DNA from: Algibacillus agarilyticus
GTDB taxonomy: Bacteria > Pseudomonadota > Gammaproteobacteria > Enterobacterales > Alteromonadaceae
Direction of reading: 5' to 3'
DNA: 64,000 bases
Assembly: GCF_003286125.1 (NCBI RefSeq)
Contig: NZ_QMED01000022.1
Coordinates: 1-64,000, forward strand
Shown: positions 8,662-16,854 of the stretch, piece after piece
Layout of the letters: each line of letters begins with the position of its first letter
Position numbering within the stretch: the first letter of the stretch is position 1
Notes under the pieces: model-generated
The model's input: only the letters and a program-made list of their open reading frames with translations
Databases searched by the model: none
What the model was told of the DNA's origin: nothing
Position numbers and translations under genes: made by a program

Positions 8662-11400
8662 ATGACCTTTAATACTAAATTAAGCGCGATCACCGTAGCA
8701 TTAGCACAAGTGCTTTTCAGCGGACACGTTTTTGCAGCAGACAATAATAATGAAGAAGAAATAGAAACAATTGAAGTGCGTGGTTTTGGCGCAAGTTTAG
8801 GTAAAGCATTAAGAGAAAAACGTTTTTCAAACTCAGTCATCGAAGTTATATCTTCTGATGATATCGGCGTATTACCCGATGTGAGTATCACCGATTCTTT
8901 AGTCCGTTTACCGGGTATTGCGGCTTCACGTGACCGAGGTAATGCGAGCCGCATATCAATACGTGGTTTAGGTCCTCGTTTAAATGTAGCGACTATGAAT
9001 GGTCGTGAAATTGTATCTGCTGAGCCAAGTCGAGATGTGCGCTACGAGCAGTTTCCTGCTGAACTGATTAATGCCGTTGAAGTATATAAAAGTCCGTTAG
9101 CGAGTAACGTTGAAGGTGGTATTTCAGGTTTAGTTAACATGAAATTTGTTAGCCCATTAGATGTTGATAAACGCAAAATAAATATAGGAGCGAGTGCGGT
9201 ATATAACGAACTTGCTAGTGATTTACCTGACACGGATGGCATCGGTTCAAAAGCAAATTTTAGTATTATTGATCAAATATCAGATTCTTTTGGTTATGCT
9301 CTCGGATTAACTTATCAAGACCAGCCTTCGCTGGGGCGAGGTACTGAATCTTGGGACTATAACAACGGTGACAATCGTGGTGATATCAATGGAAATGGTA
9401 AACCTGAGCATGCGCCTTGGGGAGTGGTCGCAAAAGCAAAACGCGGAACTAATGAGCGCACTGGCGGCATGCTTATTCTCGATTTTAAACCAACCGATAG
9501 CTTACGTATTAAAACTGATTTGTTTTATTCACAATTTGATATCAAAGAGCGTGATGATCAATTTGGTTCGACTGACTTAGGTAACTGGGACAGTGGGGCA
9601 AATGGGTTTTATGCAGATTCAGCCGTTGCTCCAGTCTTTATTGATAAAGCTGATGGTTCTGAGCAGCTCGTTACAGGCAGCCAGAAAAACAACGGTATTC
9701 AAGCTTCAGTACCGACGTGGTTTCAAACGAATGACATGTTAAGTGGTGGCGTTAATCTTAGTTATGTTGGTGATGTATGGTCGGTTAATGCTGATGTGGG
9801 TTATTCAGAAGCCAGTATTGAATCGGTTTGGGTTAATGTTCAACCACAATGGGTTGGTGGCGATTACGATCTTGGTTTTAATATTCATAATACGGATGCA
9901 CCCCAATTAACCGTAAATGAAGGTGAGGTAAGCAACCCTGACAACTGGGCCTTGGTTAACTTTACGGGTACCGGCGAATGGTTACAAGATGACAATGGCG
10001 ATTGGTATGAAGTACAAGGAGAAGTGCTTGCGAATATGACCGGTAATGAAGATCGCATACTGAATGATGAAATGGTTAATTTTAATCTTGATTTATCTCG
10101 CGAAATTGAAATGAGCGTTTTCACTAAGTTGCTATTTGGTGGTCGATATACTGATAGAACCAAAGAAAATGACGAAATTAATACTTGGACACGGATGGCC
10201 AATGGCAACTTAACCGATATTGGGATGAATTATTCTATTGGTGGTGATTACGTAACGCCTAACCTGTATACCTTTAAAGATTGGGACCACGTCGCTAATA
10301 CGGCTTTTGGTGGTGCAACTAATCCAGCCGCCGATCGTTCAGATAAAAACTTATTAGCGTCTTGGTTGTTAGATGAAACCAATACGGCTGCTTATGTACA
10401 GCTCGATATGGCAGGTGATTTAGGTGATATTCCGTATACCGGTAATATAGGTATACGTTATGTTAAAACCGAAGTGGTCTCGACGGGGCATCAAGTCGAA
10501 GGCGGTTTTTGGACTCAAGATGCAGAGGGTAATTGGTTTGAAGTACCCTACAAAGAAGCGCCCGTGACAATTGAACATGATTACGATGAAATTTTACCGT
10601 CATTAAACATGTTATTTAATGTGTCAGATGATGCACAAGTGCGTTTTGGCTTAGCACGTACAATGTCGCGTCCGCCTTTGTCTGAAATGCGCACGGGATT
10701 CTCACTCGATCCAACGGCTTTACCGCCAAGTGCGGGTGGAGGGAATCCAAGGTTAAACCCTTATATAGCGGATCAAATTGATTTAGGTTACGAGTACTAC
10801 TGGGGTGAAAAATCAGCGGCTGTCGCTAATGTATTTTACAAAGATATGAAGTCACACATCGGGTTATCAACCGGCGATATTGTGGTGGGCGACGATACCT
10901 ATGCTTATACCGGCTCAGTTAACGGTAAAGGCGGTGCGGTTAAAGGGCTTGAACTTATGTTTCAGCACGCCTTTGACGGTTTACCGGCTCCGTTTGATGG
11001 TTTAGGTGTATTCAGTAACTATTCATATGTTGATAGTGAAGTTTATGAATTCAAGCCCGTGAACAATCCCTATACCTTAGGTGGCATGTCTAAGCACAAC
11101 GCCAATGTAACATTATGGTACGACAACTATGGTGTGGATGCGCGTGTATCTGTTAACTATCGTAGTGAATACACAGGCATTAACAGTTGGAAGCCACAAA
11201 AAGTAAATTTAAACGGTGCTGAAACAACAGTTGATGCAACGGTAGGTTATAGCGTTACCGATAATTTAAAAGTAACGCTGCAAGCACAAAATTTAACCAA
11301 CGAACCGTCAATCAGCTATTGGGATAATGACAAAGACAAGCTAGCTTCAAATGTTGAATGGGGTCGTCGTTTCTTAGTTGGTTTTAATTACTCAATGTAA
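8662..11400 (+). CDS. TonB-dependent receptor (galactan oligosaccharide uptake)
   Basis: 912 residues, typical of large carbohydrate-type TonB receptors. Residues 1-25 are a Sec signal peptide (ending HVFAAD). The plug spans about 40-170, including NSVIEVISSDDIGVLPDVSI, LVRLPGIAASRDRGNASRIS and IRGLG. The beta-barrel follows and ends in Tyr-Ser-Met rather than the commoner aromatic last residue, although the terminal strand (RRFLVGFNYSM) looks intact. The start has AAAGGGG upstream. It is flanked by GH53, LacI-family and GH2 genes, so it most likely imports galacto-oligosaccharides across the outer membrane. Substrate is inferred from context. Confidence 0.93.
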   Translation: MTFNTKLSAITVALAQVLFSGHVFAADNNNEEEIETIEVRGFGASLGKALREKRFSNSVIEVISSDDIGVLPDVSITDSLVRLPGIAASRDRGNASRISIRGLGPRLNVATMNGREIVSAEPSRDVRYEQFPAELINAVEVYKSPLASNVEGGISGLVNMKFVSPLDVDKRKINIGASAVYNELASDLPDTDGIGSKANFSIIDQISDSFGYALGLTYQDQPSLGRGTESWDYNNGDNRGDINGNGKPEHAPWGVVAKAKRGTNERTGGMLILDFKPTDSLRIKTDLFYSQFDIKERDDQFGSTDLGNWDSGANGFYADSAVAPVFIDKADGSEQLVTGSQKNNGIQASVPTWFQTNDMLSGGVNLSYVGDVWSVNADVGYSEASIESVWVNVQPQWVGGDYDLGFNIHNTDAPQLTVNEGEVSNPDNWALVNFTGTGEWLQDDNGDWYEVQGEVLANMTGNEDRILNDEMVNFNLDLSREIEMSVFTKLLFGGRYTDRTKENDEINTWTRMANGNLTDIGMNYSIGGDYVTPNLYTFKDWDHVANTAFGGATNPAADRSDKNLLASWLLDETNTAAYVQLDMAGDLGDIPYTGNIGIRYVKTEVVSTGHQVEGGFWTQDAEGNWFEVPYKEAPVTIEHDYDEILPSLNMLFNVSDDAQVRFGLARTMSRPPLSEMRTGFSLDPTALPPSAGGGNPRLNPYIADQIDLGYEYYWGEKSAAVANVFYKDMKSHIGLSTGDIVVGDDTYAYTGSVNGKGGAVKGLELMFQHAFDGLPAPFDGLGVFSNYSYVDSEVYEFKPVNNPYTLGGMSKHNANVTLWYDNYGVDARVSVNYRSEYTGINSWKPQKVNLNGAETTVDATVGYSVTDNLKVTLQAQNLTNEPSISYWDNDKDKLASNVEWGRRFLVGFNYSM

Positions 11401-11459
11401 TTAAATGTTAAGCGCTCAAGTGCATGTTATTCATGTGGCTTGAGTCACTTAAAAACACC

Positions 11460-11487
11460 GGTTTTGTCTAAGCATAACGACAAAACC
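11460..11487. terminator. Hairpin after the TonB receptor
   Basis: GGTTTTGTC (11460-11468) and GACAAAACC (11479-11487) form a perfect 9-bp stem with a 10-nt loop, 60 bp after the receptor stop and 57 bp before the GH2 start. There is no strong T-run, so it may be an attenuator or mRNA-stabilising stem. Confidence 0.55.
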
Positions 11488-11543
11488 AAATTAACCTTTT
11501 CCTATTTTATGTTATTTCATTTCATTCATTTGAGGAGTCTCGC

Positions 11544-13925
11544 ATGCGTGGCTTAATCTTTTTTACTTTTATTTCGGTGCTTTCAACCGTTATTTTTACT
11601 GGGTGTTCTCAATCAACATCTTCATCTTCTACGCAAATAAATGTTGCACCGAGCGAAATTACGCTGAGTGCTGATTGGCAATTTCAAAAAACAGCCGGCA
11701 AATCAACAATACAAAAACCAACGGATGCGCCATGGCAAACAGTTGATTTACCGCACACGCCTAAAGTTGAACCTTTACTGGTTAATGACCAATGGCAAGG
11801 CATTGCGTTTTATCGCAAGCAGCTTAATTTATCTAATTTTGGTGATAACCAAAAGTTATACTTGCGCTTTGAAGGTGCCATGAAAGTAGCTGATGTATGG
11901 CTCAATGGTGTGCACTTAGGCCAGCATGTGGGCGGATATTTACCGTTTACCTTTGACGTAACGCCTTTTTCTGGCGATAAGCAAGCTGATTTATTAGTGC
12001 GTTTAGATAATCAAGATAATTGGTTAACAGGCCCTAAACCACTTGAAATGCTCGATTTTAATACCTACGGAGGGTTGTATCGCGAAGTTAAGTTGATCGT
12101 CAAAAATGGTTTGCACATCACCGACGAAATGGAAGTCGGAGAGGTGGCTTCTGGCGGTATTTTTGTTACGACACCGGTTGTGGGGGCAACATCAGCGACG
12201 GTTAATATTAAAACCCATATTGAAAACGCTAACGATAAGCCCCTTTCTTTCGGCGTTAAACAGACTTTGCTTTTTGCCGACAAATTAGTGGCCCAAACGA
12301 CAGGCCAATTTAAGCTATCAGCCAACAAGGCAGAGCAATTTGAGCAAACCTTAACCGTGGTTAACCCTAAATTATGGCACCCTAATCATCCACATCTTTA
12401 TACCGTTACAACCGATATTATTAACGGTAAAGATAAAGTCGATAGTCAACAAACACGTATCGGTATTCGTGAATTCAAATTTGATGAAAATCACCAGTTA
12501 TTGATTAATGGCGAGCCGATGTTTTTGCGGGGCGTAAATCGTCATCAAGAGTACCCTCATGTGGGGTATGCGACTTCGCCAGAAGCCGATTATCGTGATG
12601 CGGTTAAAATTAAATCAGCGGGTTTTGATTACGTTCGTTTGTCACATTACCCCCATTCAAAAGCCTTTATGGAAGCTGCCGATGAGCTGGGCTTAGTATT
12701 AATCGATGCTATTTTAGGTTGGCAGTACTATTCACCTTTCCCGGCTTTTAAGGCCCAAATTTATCAAACCTGTCATGATCTTATTCGTCGCGATCGCAAC
12801 CACGCCAGTGTATTAGCATGGGAATGTTCACTTAATGAATCGTGGATGCCCGATGATTTTATCGCCGGTTTAGATAACATCATTGAACAAGAACTTCCGG
12901 GGTCATATTCAGCAGGCTGGCAGCGCGGTTACGATATTTATTTACAAGCACGCCAACACAGACTTGAGCATTTCGAAGAGCCTAATCAACCCTATAATGT
13001 ATCGGAATACGGTGATTGGGAATACTATGCGCAAAACGCCGGTTTAAACCAAGATTCTTGGGCCGATTTGAAATCAGAAGAGCGCACCAGCCGCCAGTTA
13101 TTAGGTGCCGGTGAAAAACGTTTATTACAACAAGCAACCAATATACAAGAAGCGCATAACGATAACTTAAAAACACCTGCTTACTCAGATGGTTTTTGGG
13201 CGATGTTTGATTATAACCGGGGCTATGCCGACGATTTAGAAGCATCGGGGATTGCGAGTATTTATCGAGTGCCTAAATTTGCCTATTATTTTTATCAATC
13301 ACAACGCAGCCCAGCGATCCAATCAAATGCATATGAATCCGGCCCCATGGTGTATATCGCGAGTGATTGGACAGCTCAATCTAACTCTAATGTAAGAGTG
13401 TTCACGAATGCAGAGCAAGTTGAACTTTGGTTAAATGGTAAAAAAGTAAGCACTAAAAAACCAGTAAAAGAGGCAAATTCAAGTGAGTTAGCTCACCCGC
13501 CTATTCAATTTGAATTAGGGCGTTTTGCTCCAGGTGAACTGGTTGCTAAAGCTTATATTAACAACCAACTCGTCGCAGAACATAAGCTTTATACGCCAAC
13601 AGAAACACGTCAAATTAAACTCACGGTTGATGAGTCGGGTAAAGCAATTGCAGCAAATGATGTTGTGTTTGTTTATGCCCAGTTAGTGGATGTTAATGGC
13701 CACCCAACATACGACAATAATGTTGAAATCGAATTTGAAATCTCGGGCGAAAACCGTCAAGCCATCTCATTATTAAACCCTGAAAAAATATTGACTGAAA
13801 AAGGGATTGCGACCGCGTTAATCAAAACGAATACCGACTTTAAAGGAGCCATGATCACGGCGCACGTTAAGTTGGCTAGCGATACTGAGCAAAGCCATGT
13901 TGTAAGCCAACAACTCACTTTTTAA
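11544..13925 (+). CDS. GH2 beta-galactosidase, lipoprotein
   Basis: 793 residues with a clear GAGGAG ribosome site. Lipoprotein signal with lipobox TGC at about residue 21. Domain order: jelly-roll sugar-binding domain (about 40-190; RFEGAMKVADVWLNG, VGGYLPFTFDVT), immunoglobulin-like domain (about 195-310), TIM barrel (about 315-610) with GVNRHQEYPHVGYA, acid/base Glu432 (CSLNESW) and nucleophile Glu488 (VSEYGDW), then C-terminal beta-sandwich domains (DUF4982/big-type). It should release galactose from galacto-oligosaccharides imported by the receptor just upstream. GH2 also contains mannosidases and glucuronidases, so beta-galactosidase is a context-based choice. Confidence 0.9.
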   Translation: MRGLIFFTFISVLSTVIFTGCSQSTSSSSTQINVAPSEITLSADWQFQKTAGKSTIQKPTDAPWQTVDLPHTPKVEPLLVNDQWQGIAFYRKQLNLSNFGDNQKLYLRFEGAMKVADVWLNGVHLGQHVGGYLPFTFDVTPFSGDKQADLLVRLDNQDNWLTGPKPLEMLDFNTYGGLYREVKLIVKNGLHITDEMEVGEVASGGIFVTTPVVGATSATVNIKTHIENANDKPLSFGVKQTLLFADKLVAQTTGQFKLSANKAEQFEQTLTVVNPKLWHPNHPHLYTVTTDIINGKDKVDSQQTRIGIREFKFDENHQLLINGEPMFLRGVNRHQEYPHVGYATSPEADYRDAVKIKSAGFDYVRLSHYPHSKAFMEAADELGLVLIDAILGWQYYSPFPAFKAQIYQTCHDLIRRDRNHASVLAWECSLNESWMPDDFIAGLDNIIEQELPGSYSAGWQRGYDIYLQARQHRLEHFEEPNQPYNVSEYGDWEYYAQNAGLNQDSWADLKSEERTSRQLLGAGEKRLLQQATNIQEAHNDNLKTPAYSDGFWAMFDYNRGYADDLEASGIASIYRVPKFAYYFYQSQRSPAIQSNAYESGPMVYIASDWTAQSNSNVRVFTNAEQVELWLNGKKVSTKKPVKEANSSELAHPPIQFELGRFAPGELVAKAYINNQLVAEHKLYTPTETRQIKLTVDESGKAIAANDVVFVYAQLVDVNGHPTYDNNVEIEFEISGENRQAISLLNPEKILTEKGIATALIKTNTDFKGAMITAHVKLASDTEQSHVVSQQLTF

Positions 13926-14016
13926 TAACGATTGGTATAACGCCTAAACCTAAGTCGCGTTCAATTGAATGTTGAAGTGGCTTGGGTTAATAAGGGCCGC
14001 TCACGGGGAAATTTAT

Positions 14017-14904
14017 ATGAAAACTATCATTGTGATTAATGCATGCACATCGATTAAAAAAATATGGATGCTAAGTGTTTTACTGTTATCTGTTTTGAGT
14101 CAATCGGTGTTGGCTGTCGATATACGCCATAATAAAGCCGATAACGAGAAAGAAGCTTATCAGTTGGGGGTATTGAAATTAGCGTTATCGTACGATGAGC
14201 AAAATACCTATCATTTTATCCCGAGTGAACGTTTTTATGACCAATCAAAAATGATCAATGAGCTAAATCATCAGCAACTTGATGTGATTTGGATGGGCAC
14301 TAAAAAAGAATACGAAGATCAGTTTTTACCCATCCGTGTCCCGTTATATAAAGGGCTGTTAGGTCATCGTATTTTTCTTATTCGTGATGGCGATCAAGGC
14401 ATGTTTTCAACGGTAAAATCTTTTGGCGACTTGCGCTCATTTAAAGCGGGGCAAGGGCGAAACTGGGCCGATACCAAAATATTAACCCATTCAGGTTTAC
14501 CCGTTGTAACGACCAATAAATACAAAAATTTATTTCATATGTTAGAAGGTGGTCGTTTTGATTATTTCCCTCGCGGTGTTCATGAACCCTGGTCTGAAAT
14601 GGCTAACCATCAAGACATCCCCCTGCAAGTTGAAGACGATATTTTGCTTATTTACCCGTTACCGGCTTATTTATTTGTTCATAAAAACAATACCCAGTTG
14701 CAAGCAAAAATTGCTCAAGGCTTAGAGCAAGCGATTGAAGATGGACGTTTTGATGCATACTTTTTTAATCACCCGATGATCAAAAATGTATTGAATAAAG
14801 CTAACTTAAAAAACCGTAAAACCTTTCGCATCGAAAACCCAAGTTTAACCGCTCAAACGCCGTTTGATGATGCACGTTTATGGCTGAATATCGCTTCACT
14901 TTAA
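14017..14904 (+). CDS. Periplasmic substrate-binding-type protein (orphan)
   Basis: I start it at the ATG at 14017, which has GGGGAA upstream and opens a signal peptide (IWMLSVLLLSVLSQSVLAVD); the frame extends 16 codons further upstream without better support. The mature protein resembles extracellular solute-binding proteins of the amino-acid/phosphonate type II fold (HFIPSERFYDQSKMINELNH; LDVIWMGTKKEYEDQFLPIR; GGRFDYFPRG). No permease or ATPase gene is adjacent, so a classical ABC role is unlikely. It may sense a ligand or is a degenerate relative. It sits between the GH2 and the symporter genes. Confidence 0.75.
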   Translation: MKTIIVINACTSIKKIWMLSVLLLSVLSQSVLAVDIRHNKADNEKEAYQLGVLKLALSYDEQNTYHFIPSERFYDQSKMINELNHQQLDVIWMGTKKEYEDQFLPIRVPLYKGLLGHRIFLIRDGDQGMFSTVKSFGDLRSFKAGQGRNWADTKILTHSGLPVVTTNKYKNLFHMLEGGRFDYFPRGVHEPWSEMANHQDIPLQVEDDILLIYPLPAYLFVHKNNTQLQAKIAQGLEQAIEDGRFDAYFFNHPMIKNVLNKANLKNRKTFRIENPSLTAQTPFDDARLWLNIASL

Positions 14905-15081
14905 GGCGCGAATTCTCTTTATTTACATCCAAATGATTTACATCTAAATCATGAGCAACCTGAAGAGCGTGCAGTTGAAATTACCTTTATTCGACGACGG
15001 ATTGAAAACGGCTACATAGAAGCCGTTTTCAATCCGTTAATACACACACCGTTAATTAATTGGCTAAAAGCGACTGACTAA
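14905..15081 (+). pseudogene. Open 59-codon tail in frame with the preceding gene
   Basis: After the TAA of the binding-protein gene (14902-14904) the same frame stays open for 58 sense codons and ends at TAA 15079-15081. The encoded segment contains RRRIENGYIEAVFNPLI, weakly like the IEDGRFDAYFFNHPMI segment of the preceding protein. It could be the C-terminal remnant of a duplicated copy. No start codon or ribosome site supports it as an independent gene, and similarity was judged by eye only. Confidence 0.35.
14997..15037. terminator. 17-bp perfect hairpin before the symporter gene
   Basis: ACGGATTGAAAACGGCT (14997-15013) pairs completely with AGCCGTTTTCAATCCGT (15021-15037) around a 7-nt loop, about 95 bp after the binding-protein stop and 88 bp before the symporter start. 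Such a long perfect stem is probably a terminator or attenuator, although no T-run follows. Confidence 0.6.
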
Positions 15082-15124
15082 CAAGCGCAAGCCATTTTTA
15101 GATACTTATTAGGACATACAACCT

Positions 15125-16687
15125 ATGAAACTCGACATGCTGGACACCAGTGTTTTTATTGCCTACGTCGTTGGGCTCTTAATTTTAGCGCTTTGGATCT
15201 CACGAAACGAAAGCACACACGAGCGCAACACCGAAGATTATTTTTTAGCGAGTAAATCGCTACCTTGGTGGGCCATTGGTGCTTCGCTTATTGCCTCTAA
15301 TATCTCGGCTGAACAAATTATCGGCATGTCGGGTTCGGGTTATGCAATGGGGTTAGCGATTGCCTCTTACGAATGGATGTCGGCGATCACCTTGCTTATT
15401 GTGGGTAAATATTTATTGCCTATTTTTCTTAAAAATGAAATTTACACCATGCCACAATATTTAGAACAGCGTTTTGATGCACGTGTTAAAACCATTTTGG
15501 CCCTGTTTTGGCTGGTTGTTTATGTGTTTGTTAATTTAACCGCGGTGCTGTGGTTAGGTGGATTAGCCATAGAAACCGTTGCCGGTGTTGATTGGCTGTT
15601 TGGCATGATTTTCTTGGCGTTATTCTCAATTGCCTATTCACTTTATGGTGGGCTTAAAGCGGTTGCTTTTACCGATATTCTACAAGTGGTTTTATTGGTT
15701 TTTGGCGGGTTATTGCTGAGCTATTTAGCACTCGACGCCGTTGCCGATGGGCAAGGGTTTTTAGTCGGCTTTGGTATTTTAACCGAAAAAGTACCCACGC
15801 ATTTCGACATGATTTTAAGCAGCGATAATCCCAATTACATGAGTTTACCGGGCATATCGGTATTGGTTGGCGGTATGTGGGTGATGAACTTCAGCTATTG
15901 GGGCTTTAACCAATACATTATACAGCGCGCGTTGGCCGCTAAGAGCACCGCAGAAGCACAAAAAGGGATTGCTTTTGCGGCTTACCTTAAAATGTTAATG
16001 CCTTTAATTGTGGTATTACCGGGGATTGCCGCCGTTATTTTATACCCCGATTTAACCAAACCCGATGAAGCTTACCCTTCAATGATGAGTTTAATGCCTG
16101 CCGGTATTAAAGGTTTAGTTTTTGCTGCATTAGTTGCCGCCATTGTGTCGAGTTTAGCGTCAATGACCAACAGCATTTCGACTATATTTACAATGGATAT
16201 ATATAAACCAATTAAACCAAATAAGAGCCAAACGCATTATGTCTTTATTGGCCGTTTGGCTACGTTAGTCGCATTAAGTTTAGCCTTAATAACCGCACAG
16301 CCGTTATTAGGCAAGTTTGATCAAGCATTCCAATATATTCAAGAATTCACCGGTATGTTTACACCAGGGATCGTGGTTATTTTTGTGTTGGGAATGTTTT
16401 GGCAACGTGCGACATCAATGGGCGCTTTATCGGCAGCATTAGGCTCGGCTATTTTATCATTTACCTTAAAAATGTTAATGCCTGAAATACCGTTTATGGA
16501 TCGGGTTGGCATTGTGTTTTTACTGTGTATGGCATTGGCTATTGGCGTTTCTTTATTAGGTAAACCAAGCACCAATAATAGCTCAGTGAGTTTAGACGAT
16601 GTTAAATTTAATACCGAGCCAAGCTTCAATGTTGCCGCGATTGGCTGTGTTATCGTCCTTGCTGTACTTTACGTAACATGGTGGTAA
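15125..16687 (+). CDS. Sodium:solute symporter (SSS family), probable galactose importer
   Basis: 520 residues with about 14 hydrophobic segments. SSS-family features include a DYFLASKSLPWWAIGASLIA motif near the N-terminus, SNISAEQIIGMSGSGYAMGL, and FSYWGFNQYIIQRALAAKS in the middle, typical of SGLT-like sugar symporters. It would use the sodium gradient to bring monosaccharide across the inner membrane, the last transport step after GH2 has released galactose. It is downstream of the GH2 and binding-protein genes and upstream of the GH5-like gene. Family is certain; galactose specificity is inferred from neighbours. Confidence 0.92.
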   Translation: MKLDMLDTSVFIAYVVGLLILALWISRNESTHERNTEDYFLASKSLPWWAIGASLIASNISAEQIIGMSGSGYAMGLAIASYEWMSAITLLIVGKYLLPIFLKNEIYTMPQYLEQRFDARVKTILALFWLVVYVFVNLTAVLWLGGLAIETVAGVDWLFGMIFLALFSIAYSLYGGLKAVAFTDILQVVLLVFGGLLLSYLALDAVADGQGFLVGFGILTEKVPTHFDMILSSDNPNYMSLPGISVLVGGMWVMNFSYWGFNQYIIQRALAAKSTAEAQKGIAFAAYLKMLMPLIVVLPGIAAVILYPDLTKPDEAYPSMMSLMPAGIKGLVFAALVAAIVSSLASMTNSISTIFTMDIYKPIKPNKSQTHYVFIGRLATLVALSLALITAQPLLGKFDQAFQYIQEFTGMFTPGIVVIFVLGMFWQRATSMGALSAALGSAILSFTLKMLMPEIPFMDRVGIVFLLCMALAIGVSLLGKPSTNNSSVSLDDVKFNTEPSFNVAAIGCVIVLAVLYVTWW

Positions 16688-16762
16688 GTGCCTACTAACA
16701 TCAGTAGCGATTAAAGTATTGATTAACCGTGATGGCTAAATTTAAACCATCAAACATTTATA

Positions 16763-16790
16763 GCGTTATGTTATTCGAGCGACATAACGC
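16763..16790. terminator. Hairpin after the symporter gene
   Basis: GCGTTATGT (16763-16771) and ACATAACGC (16782-16790) form a perfect 9-bp stem 75 bp after the symporter stop and 65 bp before the next start. A short CTTAAT follows, without a long T-run. Confidence 0.5.
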
Positions 16791-16854
16791 CTTAATATTC
16801 ACCTTTAATTGAGTGATTAACATCTCAATAGATAAACCTTAACAGAGGTATAAA

